From: Prevotella sp.
Lineage (GTDB): Bacteria; Bacteroidota; Bacteroidia; Bacteroidales; Bacteroidaceae
Length of the DNA: 57,002 bases
Reading direction: 5' to 3'
NCBI GenBank assembly: GCA_017470055.1
Contig: JAFUFD010000085.1
Coordinates: 1-57,002, forward strand
The notes below the pieces were generated by a model. That model worked only from the letters and a program-made list of their open reading frames with translations. It did not search any database and was not told the origin of the DNA. A program made the translations under genes and the position numbers. Below, piece after piece: positions 28,096 to 36,931 of this stretch. Position 1 is the first letter of the stretch. Each line of letters starts with the position of its first letter.

Positions 28096-29106
28096 ATGAA
28101 GCAGAATATGAGACAATGGATAGCGGATGTCATCCAACGGAAGGAGGTCATGGCATTGCCTGTGATGACTCACCCTGGTATCGAGATGAATGGCAATACC
28201 GTGCGACAGGCTGTCAGCAACGGACGGGTTCACTATGAGGCTGTGCAGACCTTGGTCAATCGTTATCCTACAGTGGCTGCGGCTACTATCATGGACCTGA
28301 CGACAGAGGCTGAGGCTTTTGGTGCGGAGATTGCTTTCAGCGATATCGCGGTACCTGCCGTGGTAGGACATCCTTTGGTGGATGTGGCGACTATTGAGCG
28401 TCTGGAGGTTCCCTCTCTCTCGGCTGGTCGCATCCCTGCCTATCTGAAAGCAAATCTGCTTGCTGCCCGCCATATCACAGATCGTCCTGTCTTTGCAGGA
28501 TGTATCGGTCCATTCTCCCTTGCAGGTCGCCTGTATGATATGTCAGAGTTGATGATGCTTATCTATGAGAACCCTGACGCTTCCCATCAATTGCTCAGTA
28601 AGTGTACGATGTTCATCAAGAAATACTGTCAGGCTTTAAAGCAGACAGGAGTAGGAGGTGTCATGATGGCGGAGCCTGCCGCAGGACTAATGTCGGACAA
28701 GGACTGCCAGACGTTCTCCTCTGACTATGTGCGCTATATCGTGAATGAGGTGCAGTCTGACGACTTCCTGGTGATTCTCCATAACTGTGGTAATACGGGA
28801 CATTGTACTCGTGCGATGGTCAGCACAGGTGCGGCGGCATACCACTTCGGTAATAAGTGCCGCATGGAGGAAGTCATCCGTGACGTACCGCCTACTGCCC
28901 TTGCCATGGGTAATATCGACCCCGTGAGTGTTTTCAAGGATGGGATGCCCTCGCAGATGCACCAGACCGTGACAGACTTGTTGGAGAAGATGCGGGATTA
29001 TCCTAACTTCGTCCTCTCCAGCGGTTGTGATACACCACCGCATACGCCACAGCATAACGTGGATGCCTTCTTTGAGGCACTCAAAGAGTGGAATGAGCAA
29101 TCATGA
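28096..29106 (+). CDS. UroD-superfamily corrinoid methyltransferase (MtaA/MtbA/CmuA-like)
   Basis: 336 residues, no signal peptide, cytoplasmic. It has the uroporphyrinogen decarboxylase fold with the methyltransferase zinc motif: His229-x-Cys231 (ILHNCGNTG) and Cys311 (SSGCDTPPHTP). MtaA, MtbA and CmuA of this superfamily move methyl groups between a corrinoid protein and a small acceptor or donor. True HemE lacks this Cys pair, so haem synthesis is unlikely. It overlaps the activation-domain gene by ATGA, and the corrinoid fusion gene converges on this pair. Inferred role: methyl transfer onto or from the corrinoid partner, with an O-methyl sugar or methanol as possible donor. Confidence 0.8.
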   Translation: MKQNMRQWIADVIQRKEVMALPVMTHPGIEMNGNTVRQAVSNGRVHYEAVQTLVNRYPTVAAATIMDLTTEAEAFGAEIAFSDIAVPAVVGHPLVDVATIERLEVPSLSAGRIPAYLKANLLAARHITDRPVFAGCIGPFSLAGRLYDMSELMMLIYENPDASHQLLSKCTMFIKKYCQALKQTGVGGVMMAEPAAGLMSDKDCQTFSSDYVRYIVNEVQSDDFLVILHNCGNTGHCTRAMVSTGAAAYHFGNKCRMEEVIRDVPPTALAMGNIDPVSVFKDGMPSQMHQTVTDLLEKMRDYPNFVLSSGCDTPPHTPQHNVDAFFEALKEWNEQS

Positions 29107-29756
29107 CGGAGAAGACACTTGACTATGATACTTTAGGTATAACCCCTGCTGATCTCTATGAGCAGATGGGCTATCACGACGTGGAACCCGATGAGGCGAC
29201 ACGACGGGAGGCATTAGCCGTCATGGACGAGGTACGTCCTTGGCTGCGCCCCCGGTTCTGTTATCAAGTCGTAAAAGACCTGCCCGCCTTCGACATGGGT
29301 AAGATTATCCCTCGTCAGTTGCGTGGCGCAGAGGCTTATGCCCTCTTTGTCTGTACGAGTGGCACGGCGTATGAGGCATACCAGCAACGACTGAAGGACG
29401 AGGGGGATATGGTACGTGTATTCATTGCCGATGCCCTTGGCTCTGTCATTGCCGAGCATTGCGCCGACCAGATGGAGGTGAGTCTGCAAGAGAGTATCGA
29501 TAAGTTAGGTTGGCATCATACCAACCGTTTCTCTCCTGGCTATTGTGGCTGGCATGTGTCCCAACAGCAACTGCTCTTCCCTTTGTTCGAAGGACATACC
29601 TGTGGAGTCCGTCTGACAGACTCCTCCCTGATGGTACCCATCAAGTCTGTCAGTGGTATCATCGGACTGGGCAAGGATGTCCGCCATCTGGACTATACCT
29701 GTGGGCTCTGTGATTTCAAACAGTGTTTTAAGCGGAAACTACGTCCGACACACTGA
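29103..29756 (+). CDS. Stand-alone MetH activation-domain protein (corrinoid reactivator)
   Basis: 217 residues, cytoplasmic. The C-terminal half has the cobalamin-dependent methionine synthase activation signature: RFSPGYCGWHVSQQQLLFPL (about 140-159), GVRLTDSSLMVPIKSVSGIIGLG (167-189), and a Cys cluster CGLCDFKQC near the end. In MetH this domain binds S-adenosylmethionine and reductively methylates inactive Co(II). Here it is a separate protein, matching a corrinoid fusion that lacks the domain. It is coupled to the UroD-type gene by a 4-base overlap. The CxxC-x4-C end, absent from E. coli MetH as I remember it, could bind a metal or cluster. Confidence 0.85.
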   Translation: MTEKTLDYDTLGITPADLYEQMGYHDVEPDEATRREALAVMDEVRPWLRPRFCYQVVKDLPAFDMGKIIPRQLRGAEAYALFVCTSGTAYEAYQQRLKDEGDMVRVFIADALGSVIAEHCADQMEVSLQESIDKLGWHHTNRFSPGYCGWHVSQQQLLFPLFEGHTCGVRLTDSSLMVPIKSVSGIIGLGKDVRHLDYTCGLCDFKQCFKRKLRPTH

Positions 29757-29763
29757 TTGAGTC

Positions 29764-32580
29764 TTACAATTTCCCTAATAACTGTTTGGCGACAGTGACG
29801 GCGGAGTTAGCGTTGTCGCTATAACCATCGGCTCCTATCTCATCAGCGAAACCTTGAGTGACAGGAGCACCGCCTACCATTACTTTCACTTGGTTGCGGA
29901 TGCCAGCAGTATCCAAGGCATCAATGACCTCCTTCATATATCCCATCGTTGTGGTGAGCAGGGCACTCATACAAAGGATATCGGGTTGATTCTCCTTGAT
30001 AGCCTCGATGAAGGCGTCGGCAGAGACATCAATACCAATATTCACCACCTCAAAACCGCAGCCTTCCAGCATGGAGGCAACGAGGTTCTTGCCGATATCA
30101 TGCAGGTCACCTTTCACAGTGCCAATCACCACCTTCCCCAAAGACGTATTTGCCGTACCTGCCATCATCGGCTTCAACAGTTCGAGTGCCGCCTTCATAG
30201 CACGTCCTGCCATCAGCAACTGAGGCACGAAAGCCTTGCCGTCCTGAAAGCGTCTGCCCACCTCACTCATCGCACGAATCATCTGTCCGTTGATGAGGTC
30301 TTGCGGAGCGATGTTCTGGGCGATAGCGTCCCTTGTGGCTGCAGCGGCATCGTCACTCTTACCATCGAGGATCGCCTGATAGAGGCGTTCAGAGGGGGAT
30401 GATTGGGCAGGCTGGGCAGGTTGGGGCGGTTGGGGGGATTTGGGGGATTGAGCAATTTGGGTGATTTTGGGAGAACCGCTTTTGGGATTTAAAGGCGATA
30501 GATATACTCCAGGGACAGGCTCTACCGCCTGTGCCATCAGTCGGATATGTGCATCTGTCGTACCGCAGCATCCTCCGATGATGTTCAGGCAATGGTTTTC
30601 CAACAACTGCCATACGTCGCCCAACAGGCTCTCTGGTGTCTTGGTATATTGTCCTTTGGCATCGGGCATTCCAGCGTTAGGGTAGAGGCTTACCCTTGTT
30701 CCGTACTGGGACAGTTGACAGATCAGTGGAGTCATCTGCTGGATATCTGAGAGGCAGTTGACACCGATAGAGAAGAATTCCTTCTTCTCCTCATGGAGGA
30801 AATCAAGGATGCTCTGCCCCAGCATGTTATGACCATCAGGGGTAGAGACGGAGAAACTGAGCATGATGGGGAGGTCGGGTGCGATGTGTGTTGCCGCCTC
30901 GATGGCGATACGGGCATTCTCCACATCGAAGATGGTCTCGATGAGCAGTATGTCCACACCTCCTTCGGCAAGTGCTTTGATCTGTTCCTCGTAGGCTGTA
31001 CGTAGTTCTTCCTTGGACAAGGGAACACCAGAGGTGGCTACAGAGGTCGTACGACTGGTCGGACCAATGCTGCCTGCGACATAGCGTGGTTTCTCTGGTG
31101 TGGAATACCTCTCCGCCATCTCACGGGCTATCTTCACAGCGGCAAGATTGATGTCACGACAATAGTCCTGCATCCCATAGTCACCCATCGAGATGCGTTG
31201 GGCATTGAACGTGTTGGTCTCAATGATGTCAGCACCCGCCTCTAAGTATTTGCGGTGAATATCCCGAACGATGAAAGGACAGGTCAGCGACAGTACATCA
31301 TTACAACCTTTCAGGTCGTAGTCATGATGGGCGAAGCGTGACCCACGGAAGTCCTCCTCCCGCAGTTGGTATTGCTGAATCATCGTTCCCATCGCACCGT
31401 CGAGGACAAGGATACGGTCGGTAGGGAAGGCGGGTCTGTCATTCTTGGCAGTCTCAGTGGGGGATTCGATGAGTCGGATAATCTCTTTTACCTCCTCGTC
31501 CACCTCGTCATGACTTTGGTACTCCTCGATGATGCGCATTGCCTGTTCCACCTCTCGCTCGTTATGGAAGTCCATCTCCAGATGTACGCCATCACCACCA
31601 ATATTGTCGAGCAACGGACGTAACTCGTCGAGTGTCACCCAGCAAGCCATGATGCTCTTGCCGTGGGCAAGGATTTTCTTGTAGAGGTCATACCACTTGG
31701 GACTGCCTCCCTGTGGCTCGCCCACACCTGGAGTCCACTGGATAGCGTTCAACTCCTCAATCTCCAAGAGAGCGTCCAGATGATGCATGGCACCCACACC
31801 GTCCAGATGGTAGAGGGTATAGTCAATCTTCTGACACTGTTCACGGATAAATGGCTGTACGAAACGGCGATAGTCATCCACACTGATCATCGTAGAGATA
31901 TCACTCTGTAGTTTCGACATCTTGCCAGGAGCCCATGAGGAGAAATAGCAGAAAGCCATCTCGTCACCCTCACGGATGATATCGTAGAGTTCGTCGAACA
32001 CTTGGAAATAGATATCGTTGATCTGTTGCATCTGGTGCTCCAGTACCTCTGGTTGCATCACAGTGTCAAGCAACACCTTGTCAGTACCCTTGATGGCGGC
32101 AAGCACGTCGAGTCCTTCCATCAAGTCAGGCATGCCCACATAGTAGTGTCCCTGTGCCTTCTGCTTGCAAGCCTTTAACAGTTCCTTATGCAGCAGGTAG
32201 TTGGGATGGTTGGGGTCAAAGACGATATCATCTTTGTAGTGAGGGTCAGGATGAATCCAGATCGTATCCTCACCTCCCTCAAAGACACCACCAAGGATGG
32301 CGGCAAGGGAGCCTGGTCCCAGTTGGGTGTTAGCCACAGGCAGCATGTCAGCCATCAGTGACGAGTGTGCCACATACCAGTCGAGGTAGTCGGCACGCCA
32401 TTGCGGGTCGAACCATTTCTGGTTCAAGTCACGGGGGGCTGGTGGCATAGGGATGTCAGCATGAGGGGTAACCCCCTCTTGGAAGTGTTCCCACATATTC
32501 AGGATGATACCCTTGTGGCTCCACCAGTTGATATATCGTTTCTTTGTCTCCTCAAGATTCAGTTTCCAAGTATTCATCAT
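29764..32580 (-). CDS. UroD-like / homocysteine methyltransferase / corrinoid-protein fusion
   Basis: 938 residues, no signal peptide. Residues 1-365: UroD-superfamily domain (LYHLDGVGAMHHLDALL at 256-272; no HxC zinc motif seen). Residues 388-690: MetH-type homocysteine methyltransferase, VLDGAMGTMIQ at 392-402, with zinc ligands Cys609 (GVNC) and Cys671-Cys672 (GGCCGTT). Residues 700-730: Pro/Gln/Ser linker. Residues 731-938: corrinoid module with helical cap and Rossmann part, DLHDIG (His827 as lower cobalt ligand), SALLTTTM and GGAP. MetH's folate-binding and activation domains are absent. The ATGA overlap with DUF5703-GH78 makes it the last gene of the RG-II glycosidase operon. Inferred reaction: methyl from a non-folate donor via Co(I) to homocysteine, giving methionine. 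Confidence 0.85.
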   Translation of the reverse strand: MMNTWKLNLEETKKRYINWWSHKGIILNMWEHFQEGVTPHADIPMPPAPRDLNQKWFDPQWRADYLDWYVAHSSLMADMLPVANTQLGPGSLAAILGGVFEGGEDTIWIHPDPHYKDDIVFDPNHPNYLLHKELLKACKQKAQGHYYVGMPDLMEGLDVLAAIKGTDKVLLDTVMQPEVLEHQMQQINDIYFQVFDELYDIIREGDEMAFCYFSSWAPGKMSKLQSDISTMISVDDYRRFVQPFIREQCQKIDYTLYHLDGVGAMHHLDALLEIEELNAIQWTPGVGEPQGGSPKWYDLYKKILAHGKSIMACWVTLDELRPLLDNIGGDGVHLEMDFHNEREVEQAMRIIEEYQSHDEVDEEVKEIIRLIESPTETAKNDRPAFPTDRILVLDGAMGTMIQQYQLREEDFRGSRFAHHDYDLKGCNDVLSLTCPFIVRDIHRKYLEAGADIIETNTFNAQRISMGDYGMQDYCRDINLAAVKIAREMAERYSTPEKPRYVAGSIGPTSRTTSVATSGVPLSKEELRTAYEEQIKALAEGGVDILLIETIFDVENARIAIEAATHIAPDLPIMLSFSVSTPDGHNMLGQSILDFLHEEKKEFFSIGVNCLSDIQQMTPLICQLSQYGTRVSLYPNAGMPDAKGQYTKTPESLLGDVWQLLENHCLNIIGGCCGTTDAHIRLMAQAVEPVPGVYLSPLNPKSGSPKITQIAQSPKSPQPPQPAQPAQSSPSERLYQAILDGKSDDAAAATRDAIAQNIAPQDLINGQMIRAMSEVGRRFQDGKAFVPQLLMAGRAMKAALELLKPMMAGTANTSLGKVVIGTVKGDLHDIGKNLVASMLEGCGFEVVNIGIDVSADAFIEAIKENQPDILCMSALLTTTMGYMKEVIDALDTAGIRNQVKVMVGGAPVTQGFADEIGADGYSDNANSAVTVAKQLLGKL

Positions 32581-35500
32581 AATGTCAGTCTTTGATTTCT
32601 CAGTATGTGCTGTCCCTCGCCAACCACCGTTGTCTGTCCGTTATAGGGGAGTCGGATGGTTGCTTTCCTACCAGTGGGAATGTCCACCTTCAGCACAAAG
32701 GTATTGCCTTCAAAATGCCAGTCAACCTTTACGTCTTCCATCCGTCCTCGGCACCAGGTGAGGTCGCCCACGGGATGAGGGGCTATCGTGATATGGTCAC
32801 CCTCCCGCCAGATGCCTAAGAAATAAGGTATGAGCAGGTTGTTCAAGTGTCCCATCATGAAATGGTTCATGGAGGCACCGTGCTCTGGGTTCCATTGCTC
32901 CGTCAGCGTGGTATGTCCGAGTTTGATCTGATAGCCGTAGCCAGGTACGTCGTAGTGGTTCAGCATCTTGTAGAGCAGTTCCTGCTGTCCGTTGTGGATG
33001 AGGGCGTTAAACAGATAGCGGTTGCCTACGTCACCCGTTGTCAGACGGTCTCCATGGGCATGGATATCGTTTATCAGTTGCCCGAGCACCGCCTCACGGT
33101 CACCATCTGGTACCAGGTTCATCTCAAGGGCAATCGCCTGTGCACATTGACTGCCTGTGGCATACTGGTGGGTGGTAGGGTTGTAGAACTCCTTGATGAA
33201 CGCAGCCTTGATACTGTCTGCACGTGCCTCACCCATCAGGTGATTCCACCAATAGTAATGAGCCGTCGAGACAAGCGCCATGGGAGTGTTTTGGGCAAAT
33301 CCCGCACGCCTTGGTCCGTAGTCGTACCAGTCACCCAGTCCCTGACGAAGGATATAGCATGAGTCCTGCGTCGCCAGATAATCCACATAACACTTCATCT
33401 GTGGGCGATAGCGGGTGATAAGTTTATCGTCACCATAGAACGACTGATAGAGGAAGGGTAGGGCGATGAAAGCACCTCCCCATTCAGGTGACTCTAAGAA
33501 AGGAGGAGCCCATGAGCCCTCGAAGATCACGTAGTTAGGGGCAATCTCAGGCAAGGCGCCATGCGGGTATTGTGCGTCGGCGATGTTCTGCATGGTCTGC
33601 TCCATCATCGCACGACAGTCGTAATTAGCAAGGAGTCCCTCGCCGTTCAGCCAGTCTTGTTCCAACCAACCCAGTTTCTCACGATGGGGACAGTCCGTCC
33701 ATACTGCCTGCCAATTGGAGCGGATGGCACGGTCTATTAGGCGGTAGGCGTCGTTGAAGAGGGGATTGGAACACTCGAAGTCGCCCGTCTTTTGTGCAGA
33801 GTTATATACGAAGCATGACTGGATGTTCTTCAGCACGTCAAGATCTCCCTCTACTTGCATGTAGCGATAGCCATAATACGAGAAACGGGGATGCCATCTT
33901 TCTGGCTGTTGGCTGTCACCTTTTAATATATAAGTATAATAATGTGGGCGACCCGTTTGCTTCTGATTCACCAATCCGTCTTTTGTCAAGGTCTCGCCAG
34001 GAGTCAGTCTCAGCCATTGTCCCTGTTGTCCCTTGACGGTAATCTCTGGGAATCCTGCCAGGTTCTGTCCCATGTCGAGCACTAATACAGAGTCTTTCCT
34101 GATAGTATCCTTGACGGGATAGCGTTCCATGATTTTGACGGGCTCTGCCATCTGTTGGCGGAGGACACCCTTTGGAGCCTCTTGGATGACGACAGGGTGC
34201 CAGTTGGTAGCATTCTCCAAGCGAGCGTCATAGTCCTCACCGCCATAGATGCTGTTGAAGGTGACAGGTGATAATGCCCACTGCCATTGCCCGTCACTGA
34301 CGATATCCTCTGTCTTTCCGTCGAGATACTCAATGTGCATGCGGAACAGGAGGGTGGGAGGACCAAATGAGATTTTCATCTTGGCATAACGTCGTCCCTG
34401 TTCGTTGTAGAAACCATTGCCCAACAGGACTTGCACAGCAGTTGGTTTTTGGCTGAGGTAAGAGGTGACATCGTAAGTATTGTAGAACACTGTTTTGTCA
34501 TAGTCGCTCCATAGAGGTGCAAAGGATGCGTCACCCACCTTCTTACCGTTGATGGTGAGTTCATAGAAACCCAGTCCGACGATAGAGACGGTTGCCTTGA
34601 ATACTTTCCCTTTGAGGGGAATGTCTCTGCGTAGTACGATACTCCGTTGACTCAGGGTATCGACATTCTTCCATGCCTCTTTCACCAGAGGCTCTTTCAG
34701 TTTGGCACCAGTGTAGTTGCGTCCCTCAGGTAATCGTGACTCCTTCTTTGTGATGGCACCAATCCACAGAGCCTTCTCAGGGGCTTCTAAATCATCAGAG
34801 TAATCAACCCCATCGATGGCATAAGTGATTCTACCATCCTTTATTTCCGCATCGACACAACGTCGTCCAGAGAGATAGAGTCGGAAGCGACAGTTCCACT
34901 CACGAGACCATGCAGGGAAGAGGATAGGTTTATGATCGAGGTCTTCCTGTAGCAGCATCTCTTGCAGTCCAATCATACCAGCGCCCCCTCTGTTATGGTC
35001 AGGAGCCCAGTCGAAACCAGGGTCCCAGAAGGCGGGGAAACGATAGGGACCATTAGCCAACTTCTCCGTATTCAGACGTGTCGCCTCGTCGGTCATACCC
35101 AGACATGCCGCCCAGATATTGTCTTGTTTCCATCCTTTCGTACTACGCATCTCGATAGCATGCGGATCTTTGAGATAGGTATTGCGGGCGATATCAAGGT
35201 GTGGTCGTCCCATACCATAGATGCGCCAAGGGAAGACAGGGTATAGTTGCGGTGTCTCCGTGTTCTGTATCCGTTCCCAACTGATGGCAGGAGCGATACA
35301 CGTATCACCGTCAATCACATGAAGGGGGATGTCAGGGATGGTGGAAATATCCGTACCAACATCGACGAGATAGTTTTTCAGTGCCTGCAAGGCAGCGACG
35401 GTACAGGAGGGATTGCGTGCTATCTTATAAGTCTCACAGCCTGATCCAGGATAGATAACGAAGTTAGGATAGTGTTCGACGAAGAAACGCAAGGGCTCAG

Positions 35501-36926
35501 TGACGAGGACACGGTATTTCTCCAAAGTAGAGTCAGGGTACCATGGTAACATATCGAGGGACATTTTTCCGAACTCCAAGGCGGTGTCCCACTCATATTC
35601 CAGCCATTTGTTCTTCTCGACGCCCCAGTCGTCCTCCTCCTTGTGCTTACCATATTCGGCAGGATTGGGCAGTCCGAAGTTTTCTATCTGTTCGCTGAAA
35701 CATGCCCCTCCGTGTCCCCAGTGGTGGCGTGACCATGCGATGGCATTAGGAAGCATCCGCAGATAAGTGTCGAGTTGTGGCTTCAGTACCTCGTAGTCAC
35801 CACTTTTAAGCATAGGCCAATAAACCAGTCGTTGGTTCTGTGCCGTCATTGTACCGCCTCCCCATTTACGATAGTCTGGGGTGAACGTCATCGTGGAGTC
35901 AACATAGACGGGGTCAAAGGTGAAGAGTCCGCCATTGAATTTCGTAGGCCACTCACCATAGGCGTTGCATCCCAGCATATACCGCATCAATTCGTAGTTG
36001 CGGATCATCTGTGTCACCTCCCGTAGTTCGCAGTCACTCTGTATGTAACTCCGTTGCCAATACTTATGCCACCATGATGCGCTTCTCTCCTTTGATACCG
36101 TCGCATTGACAGACGAAGTAGGTACTTTACCAGTATATAATTGAATAGAGATAACTCCTTTCTTCATCTTCTTTCGTTGGAAGTTCCAACTGCGATAGTC
36201 TGTCGAGGCGTATACGCCCTCCGTGGTTCCTATGTACGAGAATCCGTCGGCCTGCATCTTTCCACCCATTCTTAAATTGCCGATGGGGTTATAGAGGTCG
36301 TCCTTGATAGCATCCAAACGCTCACGACTGACCGTGAAGTCGAACACTGTCTCTGCTTTATTCTGATGGGTAAAAGTCAACTGACTTCCTTTTGCTTGAA
36401 TGTTGTCTGCGAACGTCTTGCAGTCGGTAGGCAATACCCACTTATAGGAACACTGTTGACACTCCGCCTTCGTCACAGAACGGTCTTTGTATCGCCAACT
36501 CTCATAACTGAGCGTCGCTTGTTTTGCATGTGGCGATGACATCTCCACAAACACAACGGGGGAATAAACATCCACCCATATCTGGATATTGACATCCTTT
36601 CCCTTGATATAGACGGCACCCTCATCGAGGCATAGCCGTTGCTCGAAGTGTTGGTCCTTGAACGGTTCACCGTCTAAATGCAGTCTCCAGCGTCCAGCCT
36701 TCAACAGGGTGTTGTTCTCATCAAACCATCCGCTTTGGGCGATATAGAAGAGCACATCCCCGTTCTCCACCCATACGTTCATGCCGATGTCATGACCTCC
36801 ACAGGGCATCGACTCACTGGAGTTCCTGCTGGGAGTTGTCCAGACATAGTCTTTCGGCGTGTAGTCGCTTCCCTGAATGAGCGTCGAGAACGCTAATAAG
36901 ATGGATAGTAGTATGCTTCTTGTCAT
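32577..36926 (-). CDS. DUF5703 - GH78 alpha-L-rhamnosidase fusion
   Basis: 1449 residues with a signal peptide (1-19). Residues 22-720 match the DUF5703 group of (alpha/alpha)6-type hydrolases: YVWTTPSRNSSESMPCGGHDIGMNVWVENGDVLFYI at the start, GLFTFDPVY, HHWGHGGACFSEQ, and a late DWAPDHNRGGAGMIGLQEML. Residues 735-1449 are a full GH78: YELTINGKKVGD, VLDMGQNLAG, acid motif TDCPHREKLGWLEQDW and base motif TTLTEQWNPEHG. The GH78 half removes L-rhamnose; the DUF5703 half has no role known to me. Two large enzymes in one chain suggest sequential cuts on one side chain. Neighbours are SASA (5-base gap) and the methyltransferase fusion (4-base overlap). Confidence 0.85.
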   Translation of the reverse strand: MTRSILLSILLAFSTLIQGSDYTPKDYVWTTPSRNSSESMPCGGHDIGMNVWVENGDVLFYIAQSGWFDENNTLLKAGRWRLHLDGEPFKDQHFEQRLCLDEGAVYIKGKDVNIQIWVDVYSPVVFVEMSSPHAKQATLSYESWRYKDRSVTKAECQQCSYKWVLPTDCKTFADNIQAKGSQLTFTHQNKAETVFDFTVSRERLDAIKDDLYNPIGNLRMGGKMQADGFSYIGTTEGVYASTDYRSWNFQRKKMKKGVISIQLYTGKVPTSSVNATVSKERSASWWHKYWQRSYIQSDCELREVTQMIRNYELMRYMLGCNAYGEWPTKFNGGLFTFDPVYVDSTMTFTPDYRKWGGGTMTAQNQRLVYWPMLKSGDYEVLKPQLDTYLRMLPNAIAWSRHHWGHGGACFSEQIENFGLPNPAEYGKHKEEDDWGVEKNKWLEYEWDTALEFGKMSLDMLPWYPDSTLEKYRVLVTEPLRFFVEHYPNFVIYPGSGCETYKIARNPSCTVAALQALKNYLVDVGTDISTIPDIPLHVIDGDTCIAPAISWERIQNTETPQLYPVFPWRIYGMGRPHLDIARNTYLKDPHAIEMRSTKGWKQDNIWAACLGMTDEATRLNTEKLANGPYRFPAFWDPGFDWAPDHNRGGAGMIGLQEMLLQEDLDHKPILFPAWSREWNCRFRLYLSGRRCVDAEIKDGRITYAIDGVDYSDDLEAPEKALWIGAITKKESRLPEGRNYTGAKLKEPLVKEAWKNVDTLSQRSIVLRRDIPLKGKVFKATVSIVGLGFYELTINGKKVGDASFAPLWSDYDKTVFYNTYDVTSYLSQKPTAVQVLLGNGFYNEQGRRYAKMKISFGPPTLLFRMHIEYLDGKTEDIVSDGQWQWALSPVTFNSIYGGEDYDARLENATNWHPVVIQEAPKGVLRQQMAEPVKIMERYPVKDTIRKDSVLVLDMGQNLAGFPEITVKGQQGQWLRLTPGETLTKDGLVNQKQTGRPHYYTYILKGDSQQPERWHPRFSYYGYRYMQVEGDLDVLKNIQSCFVYNSAQKTGDFECSNPLFNDAYRLIDRAIRSNWQAVWTDCPHREKLGWLEQDWLNGEGLLANYDCRAMMEQTMQNIADAQYPHGALPEIAPNYVIFEGSWAPPFLESPEWGGAFIALPFLYQSFYGDDKLITRYRPQMKCYVDYLATQDSCYILRQGLGDWYDYGPRRAGFAQNTPMALVSTAHYYWWNHLMGEARADSIKAAFIKEFYNPTTHQYATGSQCAQAIALEMNLVPDGDREAVLGQLINDIHAHGDRLTTGDVGNRYLFNALIHNGQQELLYKMLNHYDVPGYGYQIKLGHTTLTEQWNPEHGASMNHFMMGHLNNLLIPYFLGIWREGDHITIAPHPVGDLTWCRGRMEDVKVDWHFEGNTFVLKVDIPTGRKATIRLPYNGQTTVVGEGQHILRNQRLTL

Positions 36927-36931
36927 AGGGA

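Noticed and set aside
28096-29106. Haem biosynthesis gene hemE
   Set aside because: The HxC...C zinc motif and coupling to a corrinoid reactivator point to the methyltransferase branch of the superfamily.
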